Part shown: positions 49,936-61,811 of the stretch, piece by piece
How the letters are laid out: each line of letters opens with the position of its first letter
How positions within the stretch are numbered: the stretch's first letter is position 1
Source of the DNA: Epichloe hybrida
Taxonomy: Eukaryota; Ascomycota; Sordariomycetes; Hypocreales; Clavicipitaceae
Direction of reading: 5' to 3'
Assembly: GCA_019022495.1 (NCBI GenBank)
Contig: JAFEKR010000022.1
Coordinates: forward strand, 124,001 to 188,000
Length of the DNA stretch: 64,000 nt
Translations under genes and position numbers: made by a program
Notes under the pieces: model-generated
The model's input: the letters and a program-made list of their open reading frames with translations, nothing else
Told to the model about the DNA's origin: nothing
Databases searched by the model: none

Positions 49936-50863
49936 TAGCAAGATAGAAGATTTTAATATAGATATATTATAATAATTAATTAGTTTAAAAGCTAGAAGAC
50001 TTTATACTACCTATTAGCCTATTAATATTAAGTATAGCTATAGTTATAACCTTATTAACCTTCACTTACATATAAGTAATTAACGCCTTATTATAAGATT
50101 TACTTTCTTTACAAACTATTAGACTACTTTTATATTTAATAGGAAATAAGGATATCTATACTATTTTAATAGCATAGATAAGGGATAAATAACTTAGTTT
50201 GCTAACTTCGTATGCGGATAGGGGCAGATTATATAGCTTATGAATTACCCCTTTAATTTCAAAGTAATTATAGTCCTAGCAATAGAGTAGAAAGGAAACT
50301 AGGAATATAGGTATATATACCTAGGGTTCCTTCTCTAGATAATCCGCTATTAGGTTGGTTACTAAGTAATTAATCTGCTATTAGAAGATCAAAATGCACT
50401 GAATAAGTATAATATTAAGTTTAAATAACTACGCACTTTCGGAGGAGACTTAACTATTAACTAACGCTTTAAACTATACCTTGAAGACTAGATAGTAACT
50501 AATAATATCCTAGACCTAAAGTATAGCTATATAAAAGCACTTAAAAGAACTATAAGAGTTTTATAAGATATAGCTATAAATAAACTTAGAATAGGAGATT
50601 AATTACTAAGGGAATTATTATACTAGAAGGACTTTAACCTCTAATACTTAATATAATATATAGTGAAATACTTAATACCTTACTTTATAACCTAAATAGT
50701 TAGTGAAGGACTCCCTATTAGTGCTATACTTATGCCTTAGAAGCTTTAAGTTACTAATAAGAGTTATTTAATTAAATAGTATACTAATATAGTAAAGTAT
50801 AATAAGCTTTATATTTAGGATTTCTAGTAACCTATAGCTTATGTCTTTACTAGTAACCCTAAA
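49936..50863 (+). pseudogene. Relict ORF X, part 2 (unrecognised)
   Basis: Continues the frame of 43017-43369 once gypsy 2 and one TSD are removed. It reads through segments such as VSKIEDFNIDIL, YNLINLHLHISN, GYLYYFNS, LRTFGGDLTIN and IKALKRTIRVL with TAG/TAA interruptions. Possibly more than 400 codons in all. I do not recognise the family; it could be a host gene or an element protein. It ends near the TTAGGG-like run at 50864. Confidence 0.3.
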
Positions 50864-50884
50864 GGTTAGGGTTAGGGTTAGAGG
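50864..50884 (+). repeat. Short interstitial telomere-like repeat
   Basis: About two and a half units of TTAGGG preceded by GG. It lies exactly at the change from RIP-saturated DNA to the low-RIP patch. Too short to exclude chance. Confidence 0.6.
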
Positions 50885-51160
50885 CTAGATAATCTCAAAT
50901 AATCTCAAATAAGCTCATATTCATCTTAGGAAAACACAGGTAAAAACTTGATTTGAACAATCCAAGCTAAAGGCAACGAAGGGAGAGTTGATTTTCTATC
51001 AAAAGGGAGGGAATCTAGGGTTTTTATCTAGCTAGGGGGTCAGGGGCTAGGCCGGATCCAATGTGGTTGAATTGATCCGACAATCCGATAGATCCGAGGT
51101 CCAAGGGGCTAGAGGTCTTGTGAGAGAGGTCTCTAGGGGTCATATTCCTAGCCACACAGT
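50885..51160. other. Low-RIP patch at a rearrangement breakpoint
   Basis: About 275 bp with normal-looking composition, many CpA, TpG and CpG steps and runs like GGGGTCAGGGGCTAGGCCGG. It contains a direct duplication ATAATCTCAA/ATAATCTCAA. It ends in an inverted repeat CTAGCCAC-ACA-GTGGCTAG (51149-51167), after which gypsy 3 starts mid-integrase. No ORF of note. Confidence 0.65.
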
Positions 51161-52345
51161 GGCTAGTAATAAGTAAAGCTATTTTAGACTATATATCTAG
51201 CTATAGAGTATACTAGCGTGTGGTAGTAAGATAGCACTGCCCCTATAAAAGCCTTAAATTGCTACTAATACTAAGGTGACCGTAGGCAGAGATCTTAATA
51301 GACTTTGTCATAGGTTTACTACTAGTATAGCTAGGTGAGCGAGAAACCAACGTAATCCTAGTAATTATAAACTAATTTACTAAGTACTTTATCTTCCTTC
51401 CTATAAAGACTATAATTAACGTAGCTAAATTAGCAGAGTTATTCTATAAGGAGGTTAAGCTATAATTTAGAGCGCTAGAGGGCATTATGTCTAATAGAGG
51501 GTTAGTATTTACAAGCTAATTCTAGTTAGAGGTATATTACTAGTTATATGTAAAGCGAAGGCTTTTAATAGCGTTTTACCCCTAAACTAATAGGTAAATA
51601 AAGAGAATAAACTAGGTGCTTAAGTATTACTTATAATGTTTTATTAAAGAGAACTAATAACTATAGCTAAAGCTACTCCTAATAGCCTAATTTACGTGTA
51701 ATAATGCTATTAATAGGATAATAGGCTACTTCCCTAACTATGCTTTTATAGGCTATTTGCCTAAGTTTTGCCTTGCTTTTAAGGGTAAGAGCATAGAGAG
51801 GGAGGTCCTAGAGGCTTACGTGTATATTAAAAAGCTATATAAGGTTAGGGAGAAACTAGTATATAACTAGGTAAGGGCTACTAAAGCGTAAGTAAAGTAC
51901 TATAACTAGAGATATTAGCTAATAACCTTAAAAAGAGAAAACTTAGTACTACTATTAGTAAAGAATATTAGGCTTAAGGACGTGAAATAGAAGCTAAACC
52001 TAAGATTTATTAGGCTATTTTAAATACTTAATGCTATAGGTAAACAAGCATACTAACTAGCGCTACCTAATAAGTATAGCTAACTATATAACATGTTTTA
52101 CATTAGCTTATTAAAGCTATGGAATTACTAGGAAGACGCCTTAGATAAGAATATGCTAATACTAGACCTTAAAGATAATAATAATAAGTTTAAAGTTAAA
52201 GAAGTTAGGGATTATAGGAAAATATATAAAGGCAACAAATACCTAGTAAAATATAAGGGCTAGCTAAGCGAATATAATTAATAGGTAGTGTTAGAAGATA
52301 TAGAAAGTGCTTAATATGTAATTTAAGCTTTCTATTAAAGCAAAA
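51161..52345 (+). pseudogene. Gypsy 3 integrase C-terminal part with chromodomain
   Basis: Collinear with gypsy 2 47225-48420. The integrase core shows the SNRGL variant of SDRG (Asp to Asn) near 51495. The chromodomain at about 52165-52340 has KFKVKEVRDYRK and KYLVKYKG blocks. TAG/TAA stops throughout. Confidence 0.85.
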
Positions 52346-53686
52346 TAAGCAGAAAGTATAGTAAGATATAAGTAAGTTATAAGTAATAAGGGATAAGGTA
52401 ATTACAAAAAAGGCCTAGCCTTATTAGCTACTATCACACTCTAATTAAAACCCTTATTAGACTATTTACTAAATAATAAAAGAAAAGATACCTATAAGGA
52501 GGGGAGTCTTATAGGAAACCCTTTTATAGTTACCCCCTTATGCGTTAAAATAACGCTATTATAAAGGAGGTACTTTGTGCTCTTACTCTTATCCTCCTAA
52601 ACTACTACCTCTATTACCTAGAAAAACTAGTGCTTTACTACCCCCTAGGGCATAAATCCTAGATTATAATATTATAGCTATAAAGTTATTTTTCTTTTCT
52701 AGGAATTATAATATATAGCATAGTTTAGCTATAAAAGTTAGTAAATAAGTAGCAAAGGAGAAGTAATAACTTATAATCCCTAGGGTAAGGGTAGGATATA
52801 TAGTAACTAAAAGTTGCTAGTATAAAATAATATACTAATTATATATAGCTAAAGTAGCCTACCTAGGGAGTAAGTAAAGGTCTAGAGAACACGTAATAAA
52901 ACATACCTAATAGACCTTAGTAGCCCTAGTTAAACTAAAGGAAACATAATAAGCTATATTAGCGTAATTAAACCCTAAAATAAGGTTTAGATAATAGGTA
53001 CTAAAATAGTAGCAAGTTACCTTAAAAAACATATAATTATTAGGGTTATTAGAGTCCTAATCACTTAGGGCATCTATTAAAGTTTTTACCTAATTAAGGG
53101 TAGTAAGAAGATTTAGAAAATCCCCTTATATAGTTAGTATCACCTAGAGAGATATAGGTAATTAGGGACTAAAAGAGCAGAGAATATAATATACTTACTA
53201 TCTCATAAGTATTGCTACGTTTAATATACTAGATATAATGCTTTAAATGTTTCCCTTTAATAATAGTGGTTAGTATGCTAGGGAATTAATAGTTAATCTA
53301 AGGGATGTTAGGCTTAGCTAGAGAATTCTTCTTAAAGTCTGCGTAACCTATGCGTAAATAATATATATAGGAATATCCTCTTAAATAGATATTAGGGATA
53401 GCTATAATAATAACACTCTTAACGCTTTCCCTATCTAATTCTATTCTAATAATAAGGCAAGTAGTAAAGGTAAAGTTATAGTAACTAATAATATAGTAGT
53501 ATCTAGGGAAAAGTTTACTATAAATAAGAAAGGGAAAAGTTAGTAATATAATAGGGAGTCGTAGGTGAATTTGTACTTAAACACTAATGTTATTATTATT
53601 ATTTTAGTATAGCTACTACTTAGTAAATAGCTATATAGTACCTACTAAAAGCTATTCAAGAGCCTAGCTAAAAGTAAGGGGGTAAT
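52346..53686 (+). other. Gypsy 3 long 3' region and polypurine tract
   Basis: About 1.3 kb aligning with gypsy 1 8284-9630 in reverse orientation. No domain recognised. Ends in the polypurine tract AAAGTAAGGGGGTAAT (53671-53686). Confidence 0.65.
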
Positions 53687-53888
53687 TATGAGGCCTTACT
53701 TATAATACTAGCGCGCTAGCGTACCACTAGGTAAGCGTACTACGCCCTAGGGCTAGGTTTATGTAATACTAGTAAGTTACTACCTATAAGTTAGCGACTT
53801 GCACGTATAACACACTTAGACCTAGCAAGCTTCAGTCAATATACAAACGCCCCCATACCTCTTGCCTAGCTATCCCTTTGTTCTCACA
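53687..53888 (+). repeat. Gypsy 3 3' LTR (202 bp)
   Basis: Same length as the gypsy 1 LTRs. The outer end TTCTCACA is intact and the inner end TGTGAGG has become TATGAGG. Confidence 0.92.
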
Positions 53889-56725
53889 CTAAAGCGTTAA
53901 TATAATTAATAAAGCTTAATTTCTATAAGATAACTCTAAGTAATACTTTCTTCTTTATTAAGAAGCATTTACATATGCCCTTATTTATATATAATAGGAA
54001 CCTTAATATTCCCTTACTATAAAATATTCTCTAATATATAGAAATTAATCTTTAGGCAAGTTATATTATTAAGGTATAAGAGAAAGGGAGTGTTTATAAG
54101 GATTACCTAAAAGAGAATAATTCTAAATAGAGTTAGCACTTTAATTAATCCTAGTGCCTTAATTAGTTCTCTAGGGCCAAATTTAATCTTTACCTTCCTA
54201 GTATCTAACTTATTAAGTATAATAGTTAGTATTATACTTTATAAAGCTAAGAATTAAGGGTAGCTTACTAATAAACATCCTATAGCACCTATATTAGCTA
54301 TAATACCTTTAAAGGTTCTAGATAAATATTATCCTTTAAGTGTAAATATACTTAGTGCCTTATCTAGTTTCTAAAGATTAAATAAATTCTTCTTAGCTAG
54401 AGTATAAATTATTACTTTACTAGTAAGAATCTTAGTAGTTACATAGCTATTATAGGTAGTCCTATGTATAAAGAAGCTTATAAGCACTTAGCTATTATTA
54501 TCTTCTTTACTAAAACTAAGTTCTATTAGGTACTAGTTAATATTATTATCTTTAGCTAATTCAGAATTATTATTACCTTTATACTGTATTAGGAATATAT
54601 TATATAAAGAAGCTATTAAGTCTATATAGGAGTAATTCTTAAAGCATTAAAACACTTTCTTCTAGTTCTTATCTAAGTGCTTAGTTAACTAATAACTTTC
54701 TTTACTATATATATAATACTTTTTTAAGCGGTAAGGCTTACTCTTTAATATAGATTAACTATATTAGGCTTCCTTACCTTTCCTATTATACCTATAGTTA
54801 GTCTAAAAGTATTCTTTAGTGCTAGCTTCTATAAGAAACTACTATTAATTAATTAAGGCTTTAGATTCACTAATTAATATCCTTATCTATTTATAAAAGC
54901 ATTAGAGGTTAATAGGAGGATTAATAATATAGGCCCTATATTCTAGGATTCCTTTATAGGCATTTAGAATCTAACTACAGAGATCTAATTCTAACTATAA
55001 TCCATAAGGATTTGCCCTTTATAAATTCAAAAGCTTTATTATAAGATTTTTAAAGTATTTAATCTTTAATTTATTAGGATTCTCTTAGGTAATTATAAGT
55101 AGCTATAATTTTCCCTATAATAAATAGTTTTTCTAATATATATTATCTATCTTAAACTTTTACCTAATCCTATAAATAAGAGTTAGGAGATCTTAGGGGT
55201 CTCTTTAGCCTAAAAGGTTCTCTAGGAAGTACTAAAAAGGTTTTCCTTTTAGTATAAACTTAAAGCTATAGCCTAACTATTCTTATATAATACCTAGTAT
55301 CTTATACTTTCTTTAATAAGTTAAAAGCTTAATATTAAGAATATTATACTCCTTAGCACTATACTTAATACTCTTATTATTATAAAACTTATTAAGATTA
55401 AGTAATTACTTTAATAAGGATTAGCTTATCTCTTAAGGGGGAATAGGGATAATTAAATCTTATAGAAAGGGTGCTATAGTTCTAGACTATAGAGGGGGAT
55501 TATAATACCTTACTATAGAAGGGGAAGTAAGGGGGGTCTAGGCTTATAGTTAAGGGCTTATAATAAGGGAATTACCTTTGCTATTATACCTTTACCTTAT
55601 ACTTAGTATACTTAGGGATTAATATAATAGAATCTAGGAATAGAATAGGAGTAGTTATAATAGTTAAGGGGATTAGGGAGATTATAAATTAATTAGTTAA
55701 TCTTTAAGAAAAGGGATAATAATAAGGAGAAAGTCTTTATAAAAGTCTTTTTCTACTATTTACTTCTTAAATATAGAATACTTCCTTCTAACTTCCTATA
55801 TTTTCTCTTTCTTCTAATTACAAAATCTATTATAGTTAATAATATCTTTAAGTAAGAGTATTATCTTATAGTAAGTTTAAAGATTTATATAAATACTACT
55901 AAAGAAAAGAAAGTCTTAAAGAATCTTTATAGCTCTAAGATTTACTATTTAGAATATCTCTTACTTTTATTCTTTAAAGTTATTATTAAAGATAGTAAAT
56001 AAGGTCTATAAGTATAAGTTCTTATATTTATAGGTTACTTTCTTAATAAGAATCTAAGCTATAAGTTCCTTAGGGGTAGTGTTTACCTTAAGATTAAATA
56101 ATTCCTTATTCTCTAGTGCTTATTATATAACATATTAGTGTAAATTAGAGGTAATATACCTAAGGAGGTAAGTTATAACTTATAGATTAACTTCTCTTAT
56201 AATATCTTTAAGGGGTGTGTGTTTATAGTTAGAAGGAATATCTTAGGATCTAGATCCTTTTAGTTAATCTTAATATTTTACTATAATATTAGTAGTAAAT
56301 AGTGAGGTAAGGAAAATAAAGAAATTCTAGAGGTTTAAAGGATTATAAGTAAAGCTATTATCTTCGCCCCTTAGTAAGTTAATTAATTAACTAAAGATAG
56401 CTTTAGACTAGTTACTAACTAGGCCTTAATTATTTAATAAACACGCTTCTAAGGGTTTATTTATATAATAGATATACTAATTAAATAAATAAAGATAGGT
56501 TAGGTTAGTTACTAACTAGGCCTTAATTAAGTTAATAAGCTTAGATTTAGTATAAAGCTAGTTATAGTTACTTAAAGTAAAAGGAGAGCTAGAATATACT
56601 TTTTCCTTAGTATATTTAGTATCTTAAAGTAGTACTTCCTTTTTTATAAGGTAAGTCCTTAATACTAATACCTCTTTTATAAACCTTACTAATCTATAGT
56701 ATTTATAAAGATAACTACTAATTAG
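53889..56725 (-). pseudogene. Copia D: 5' half of a copia element (leader, Gag, protease)
   Basis: The reverse complement aligns with copia A 15180-18110 and copia B 33571-36500. The knuckle at 54718-54677 reads Y, Y, Y, H at the ligand positions. Gag lies to its right. The leader reaches the CTAATTAGTAGTTA block (56725), where the LTR should begin. The 3' half (integrase, RT) is missing because the gypsy 3 LTR abuts it at 53889; either gypsy 3 inserted here and a deletion followed, or the junction is a rearrangement. Confidence 0.75.
54677..54718 (-). other. Copia D zinc knuckle, three Cys to Tyr
   Basis: Y-Y-I-Y-S-K-E-S-Y-*-L-T-K-H, the same pattern of decay as copia A. Confidence 0.8.
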
Positions 56726-56877
56726 TATTAGTACTATAGAATACTAGTAACCTACGCGTAGGGTTTTTAGGGTGAACTAAAGTGTATATAATTATTATAT
56801 ATTCTAGTCTATTAAAGCAAGCAAAAGAGAGATTAAATAGAAGTAAAGAGAGTATGCTATTTATTATAGGAAAAGGG
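56726..56877 (-). repeat. Probable copia D 5' LTR (partial)
   Basis: Begins at the position where copia B and C switch from leader to LTR, with TATTAGTACTATAG (presumably TGTTAGTACT before RIP). The sequence is unrelated to the copia B and C LTRs. The far end is not defined and may be cut by the LTR-like sequence at 56878. Confidence 0.45.
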
Positions 56878-57090
56878 TGTTACGACTGTGGTGGGAGAGA
56901 TATAAACGGAGTGAAGGCTAAGGTTCTTAGTCATAGCTAGAGAGCTACTACTTAAGGGTAGGTATATAAAGGTCTTAAACTCTAACCTTTCACATCTCTT
57001 ATAAGTAGTCCTTATCTAAATACTTTACTATATACACATAGCTATCTAGTAGCTACTTAGTTATTTACATAAGCTAAGGCTTACCTAAGG
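56878..57090 (+). repeat. LTR-like sequence starting TGTTACGACTG
   Basis: Starts TGTTACGACTGTGGTGGGAG, keeps many TpG steps, and has a TATATAAAGG box at about 56965 suited to plus-strand transcription. A 4-bp aggg occurs just before it (56874-56877) and at 57088-57091, so a solo LTR of about 210 bp is possible. No second copy in the window. Confidence 0.4.
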
Positions 57091-58974
57091 GCTTTATTAT
57101 ATAACTATCCTATCCGTTACTCCCTAGCCTCTATGCTCCTAATATACTACCCCCCTAATATATAATTATCCTTAATTATAAAGAGCTACTTAGCTAGTGT
57201 ATATTTGCTACGCATAACCTATAGTAATATCTATATTACTAGCTATACTATTAGTGCGTAGTATTACATCTGCTTTAAATAATAAGGTAAATATTATTAG
57301 GACCTAGGTAATCCTTCTTATAATATCTAGATTATAGATAGCTATATACTTACTACTTTATTACCTCTAATATACATACCTCTATTTAATAAGTTATTAG
57401 CGCTAAGTAAGCAGACTACTTATATTAATTTTTATAATTAGGTTAAATAAATAGGGTAACACATACTATTTAAAATAAATAACTTCTTATCTAATATTAG
57501 GGATATTATATTAATCTTACTAGGAGTTTATAGCTAGTGTGTGTATTTACTAGTAGTAGCTATAACTATAAATATTATAATTCCTAGATTAGCTATATAT
57601 AGTATATAGATTACTTAGGGGTCTAGGGCTAATATAAAAAAAGCTTACTTTCCCTTACTTCTATATACTTTTCTTCCCTCTATATTCTCCCTTAGTATTA
57701 TAAGTTACCTTTACTTATAAGCTAGTAGCTTTATAACTTCTCTTATAGTAATTACTAATATCCTATAGCATTACTTTATTATCTATATTTATCCTTATCT
57801 AAAATATCTAAATTCTCTTAAACACTAAAATATTAGTTACTTACCTTTTACTTATAAGTTTCTTATAGTATATTACTACTAACTTACTAGTAGTTAATAA
57901 TATCTTTAATATAAGTAACTACTTTACTACTACTACCTCCTTTTATTTTAAAGACTTCTATAATATTCCCTTTAAAGTCTCCTAGTAAGAAATATTTAGC
58001 TTCTAAAATTTCTATATAAGTATAATATCTAGGTCCCCCTAGCGCTTACCTTACTAACTTATAGCTAGTAATACTAGTAAAATAAAAATTCCCTATATTT
58101 ACTATATATAGTAGGTTATAATATAGGCTATTATACCTAAAGATAGTAATAGTATAAAGCTATAATATATTATTAAGGGTAAATCTATCCTAACCTAATA
58201 TACTAATTCTCTAAGTATAACTTTACTACTATCTTACTATATATCCCTCCTAACTTATATAAATAACTTAATAAAATATACTTATTATATATATAATAAT
58301 AAGGACTATACTAGGGTTTATTCTCCTTTTCCTACTACTAATATATATACTAATATACTACTAGTATACTACTTAGTTTACCTAGTTATACTATATACTC
58401 TTTAAGCGTATTAATACTTATAGTAATCCTAATAATAATCTATACTTTCTTAATAATATATATATCTCTTATTTCTATAACTTAGTTATTACTAATATAC
58501 TACTAGTGTCTTATATATATAAAATATAAACTTTATAATATACTCCTAACTACTAAAAATACTAATAAGCGTAGGTAGGTAAGGTAAGTATAGCTTATAG
58601 TAAAAGTTATATATAAGGCTAATACTAATAAATAAGTTACTATATTACTACTTAATAATACTATTAATCTAGAAGTCTAGATTAATATTTCTAATAGTTT
58701 ATATTTTATTATATAAAATCTTCTATTTATATATACTTCCTATACTCTAGCTTATAGCTTTACTAACTTACTAGTAGCTTACTACTAATATATCTATGCT
58801 TCTTACTTGTATTAGGCTACTAAACCTCCCTAGCAAGCTTTATACGTATATATATAGAGAGGGGGATTTTTCTAATAATAAGGATAAATCCTCTGCCCTT
58901 ATTATTACTAGTAAGACTACTAAGGGCCTAGTAGGTAATATGTTAATAAAGTAATTAGTATAAAGTAGCTATAA
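57091..58974. other. Unidentified AT-rich DNA
   Basis: RIP-saturated, with no reading I can assign in either direction. A CCCCCC run at about 57154-57159 could be the complement of a polypurine tract. The right end may hold the 3' untranslated region of gypsy D. Confidence 0.4.
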
Positions 58975-59904
58975 GTTAGGTTACCTAAGAAATTATCTGG
59001 ATTTCTTTTGTATATTACTACTACTATCTAAAATCTATTAAATACATCTCTGTGTCCGTAAACTAGCTACTTAGTTACTACTTGTAATTCTTAATAATAT
59101 TTATTATAATAAAATCTCTTTTCTTTACCTAAGAATTCTCTAAAGTATTATAGCCTTTCTATTTAACTAGGTATTTCTAACGTCTTCTATTATAATAATA
59201 TAATATAATTCTTTTAACTTTAAACTCCTACTTATTATCCGCAATATTATCTTATAGTAAGGACATATCTTTTACGCTAGATAGGTCCCTTATAAATAGT
59301 TTAAGGTTAGTAATATTAAAAACATTATACAAATGCGTTCTAGGTAGTAGCTTTAATTAGTATATAAGTCTATAGGTACTAATTACCTTTTTGATTTTAT
59401 AAGGGCCTAAGTACTTCACACTTAGCTTCCTACTAGGTTATTATAAGTTAATATTCTTTATAAATAATAAAATATAGTTACTTACGCTAAACTTTATTAG
59501 GGTTTACTTCTTATTATAGTGTTTTATATACTAAGTCTATAAGTTACTTAGGAGCTACTTAATTACTACGTGTTTATCTTTTAGTGTAATAGCATAAGTT
59601 TTTACCTAGTTATTTACTATAGGAATATTCATAACTACTTACTATAGTCCCCTAGGGTTATAGCCTTATAGCGCCTTAGCTAAGGTATAGCTATAAGTTA
59701 AATAAGCGCTTATATTATACGCAAACTATACTATTAAAAGGTTATTAGCCTAATTGGTTTAGTTAAAGTAAGTAAAGGCTCTTAAATAGTGCTCTAAAAC
59801 TTAGTTTAGACATTCTATCTAACTATCTATTTACGAGTGGAATGTGGTGCTTAGTTACCGCTTAGTTATAATAAGATAGTAAAAGGTTATCTAAAACCCA
59901 CTAG
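58975..59904 (-). pseudogene. Gypsy D: chromovirus integrase C-terminal half with chromodomain
   Basis: On the minus strand from 59904 there is an integrase segment with IECLN.VLEHYLRAF, FAYNISAY and the GPYKIKKVISTYRL and LPRTHLYNVFNITNLKLF blocks. A chromodomain follows (EFKVKRIILYYYNRRRQKYLVK.KGY, about 59225-59150) with a charged C-terminal tail to about 58985. This resembles the conserved tail of fungal chromoviruses and differs in family from gypsy 1-3. The N-terminal integrase half and RT are lost where hAT copy 2 begins at 59905. Confidence 0.8.
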
Positions 59905-60793
59905 CAGAGCTTTGTACTACACTACACTACATACTACACTACACTACATACTACACTACACTACATACTACACTACAATGAAATTTTTCTACTACATGTA
60001 GTATTTGTAGTATTTTGAATTTTTTAATAATATAATAGCTTATACTAGCTTATACTAGCTTATAATAGCTTATAATAGCTTATAATAGCTTATAATAGCT
60101 TATAATAGCTTATAATAGCTTATAATAGCTTATAATAGCTTATAATAGCTTATAATAGCTTATAATAGCTTATAATAGCTTATAATAGCTTATAATAGCT
60201 TATAATAGCTTATAATAGCTTAAAATTACTTAGAATAAGTAAGAATAGCTTTTATTACTTTATAATATTATAAGTGTTAAAGTTTAATTAAGTTTAAATA
60301 ATAAATAAATAACTTAAATAAAAACATTAGTAAGTATTAGTAAATTACTATAGAAAAAGCTTTACTTTTTAGTTATTTAGTATTTTAAGGTTTATAAAAA
60401 TATTAGTAAAATAAAATACTTTTCTTTCTTATGTTTTTTTAAAATAATATTTAAAATAATAATAGTAGAAATATATTATTTACCTTAGTTAGCTTTCTAT
60501 ATAGCTAGTACTAGTACTTTAGCTATAATAGTAATAATAATAATAATAAACTTTAATATCTCTTTTTTCTTTAACTAGATTATAAAAAAAGTATAAAAGC
60601 TAGTAATAAATAAAAGATATATCTAACAAGACCCACTTTAGACCCACTTTAGACCCACTTTTATTAATATTTTCTTTTATAGAACTAGATTATAAAAACT
60701 AGAAAAGCTATAACTAAGTAACAAGTATAATTAAATAGACCCACTTTTAGATCCACTTTTATAAATCCCTTCTTTTCTAAGACTATGTTATAT
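59905..60793. mobile_element. hAT copy 2, 3'-truncated, opposite orientation
   Basis: Starts with TIR CAGAGCTTTG and TACTACACTACACTACA repeats, then the decamer array, then sequence that is the reverse complement of the large hAT copy (40290 back to 40075, then 33256 back to about 32940, as if copia B were absent). It stops within the 100-bp repeat region near 60793. No closing TIR or second cccactag (59897-59904) was found. It confirms the pre-insertion structure around copia B. Confidence 0.85.
60031..60220. repeat. Decamer array TATAATAGCT, 19 units
   Basis: Nineteen near-perfect 10-bp units, the reverse complement of the 7-unit array at 40311-40380. Confidence 0.92.
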
Positions 60794-61811
60794 ATATTAT
60801 TTACGCTAGTTAGCTCTATAGATAGCTATTACTAGTACTCCTACTACTAAGTTAAAAGGGAAAACCCTATACTAGGAAGAAAAACCCCCTTACGTCTATT
60901 TACAGGCTAGCGCTAGCCCTATAACAGGTCTACGCTGCTTAGTGTGTTTCCTATTATAGGTATTTATTACTAGCTTATACTAGCCTTATCCTATTAAAAA
61001 GAAAAAGAAAGGAAAAATATATAAAATAAGAGTTCATAGGCCCCTTCTAGTCTTGCTTTAGTGTAATAACACACTTATCCTAAGTCTCTTTACTTTAGGC
61101 TAGGGTAAAGTAAATCTAGATTTATAGCGTTAATTTACTTCTTATTTACTCTTACGCTTACTCTCCTATAGCCCTACTTTTTAGCTATCTCTAGCCTATT
61201 CTTACCTTATATATCTAGTAAAGTCTAAGTACTTAGTTTTATTTAATTAGCACTAGGGGAGGGTAGTTATAGCCCTAGACTAGGGTAGTCCTAGGTTGAG
61301 ATTACTTATGTGTTATTAGATTCATTAATTATATTATGCTTTATTTTTAAGTAAGTTATCTAAATTATCCCCCCCCCCCCCTCTATAGGTATAAAAGAGA
61401 GCTCTCCCCCCCTAGGGTCCTAGTCTCTTTCTTCTCTTTATATTAAACTTCCTATAGGTTTTTCTTTTCTTTCTAGCTATTTAAAGCTATCCTAGGCTAG
61501 GGTTAAGTTATTTACTAATATTTGCTATAGATTTAGACTAAATCTAGTATAATAGCGCTAGAAGCTATAAGTACTTTAGTGTTACTGCTTGTCTAGCTCT
61601 AATCCACCTAGGAATCTCGCAAGTATAAGGACTTCCTAAGGAAGTCTATAACTAAAAAGTAATACACATAGGTTATAGAGAAGGGTTTGTCTATAAGTTA
61701 TATTTGCTTCTGCTCTAGGCCTAGTTTACTACTAATTTACTTTAGCTTAGTAAACTAAGAGAAGTTTAATATATTTCCTATAAATCTTGTTTAGTTTAGG
61801 ACCTTAGGCAC
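60794..61811. other. Unidentified DNA between hAT copy 2 and the MITE
   Basis: The first 50 bp resemble hAT sequence at 60475-60525 (TATATTATTTAC...AGTTAGCT...TACTAGTAC), suggesting an internal duplication. Beyond that no element or gene is recognised. Includes a C13 run and TATA-like box (61369-61397). Ends in ttaggcac (61804-61811), the MITE target duplication. Confidence 0.4.
61369..61397 (+). promoter_or_regulatory. C-run followed by a TATA-like box
   Basis: Thirteen consecutive C, then CTCTATAGG and TATAAAAG (61390-61397), followed by pyrimidine-rich DNA (CTCTCCCCCCC, TCTCTTTCTTCTC). This resembles a fungal core promoter or an LTR U3/R boundary, but no downstream gene is recognised. Confidence 0.3.

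Larger units (their letters stand above)
51161..53888 (+). mobile_element. Gypsy 3: 5'-truncated Ty3/gypsy chromovirus, plus strand
   Basis: Begins inside the integrase zinc-binding region (homologous to gypsy 2 from about 47225) and runs through chromodomain, 3' region, polypurine tract and one 202-bp LTR. The LTR and 3' region match gypsy 1. The 5' LTR, Gag, RT and RNase H are missing and replaced by the patch at 50885-51160, so no TSD can be tested. Confidence 0.9.

Noticed and set aside
50864..50884. A telomere or chromosome end
   Set aside because: Only about 2.5 units, with transposon sequence on both sides.
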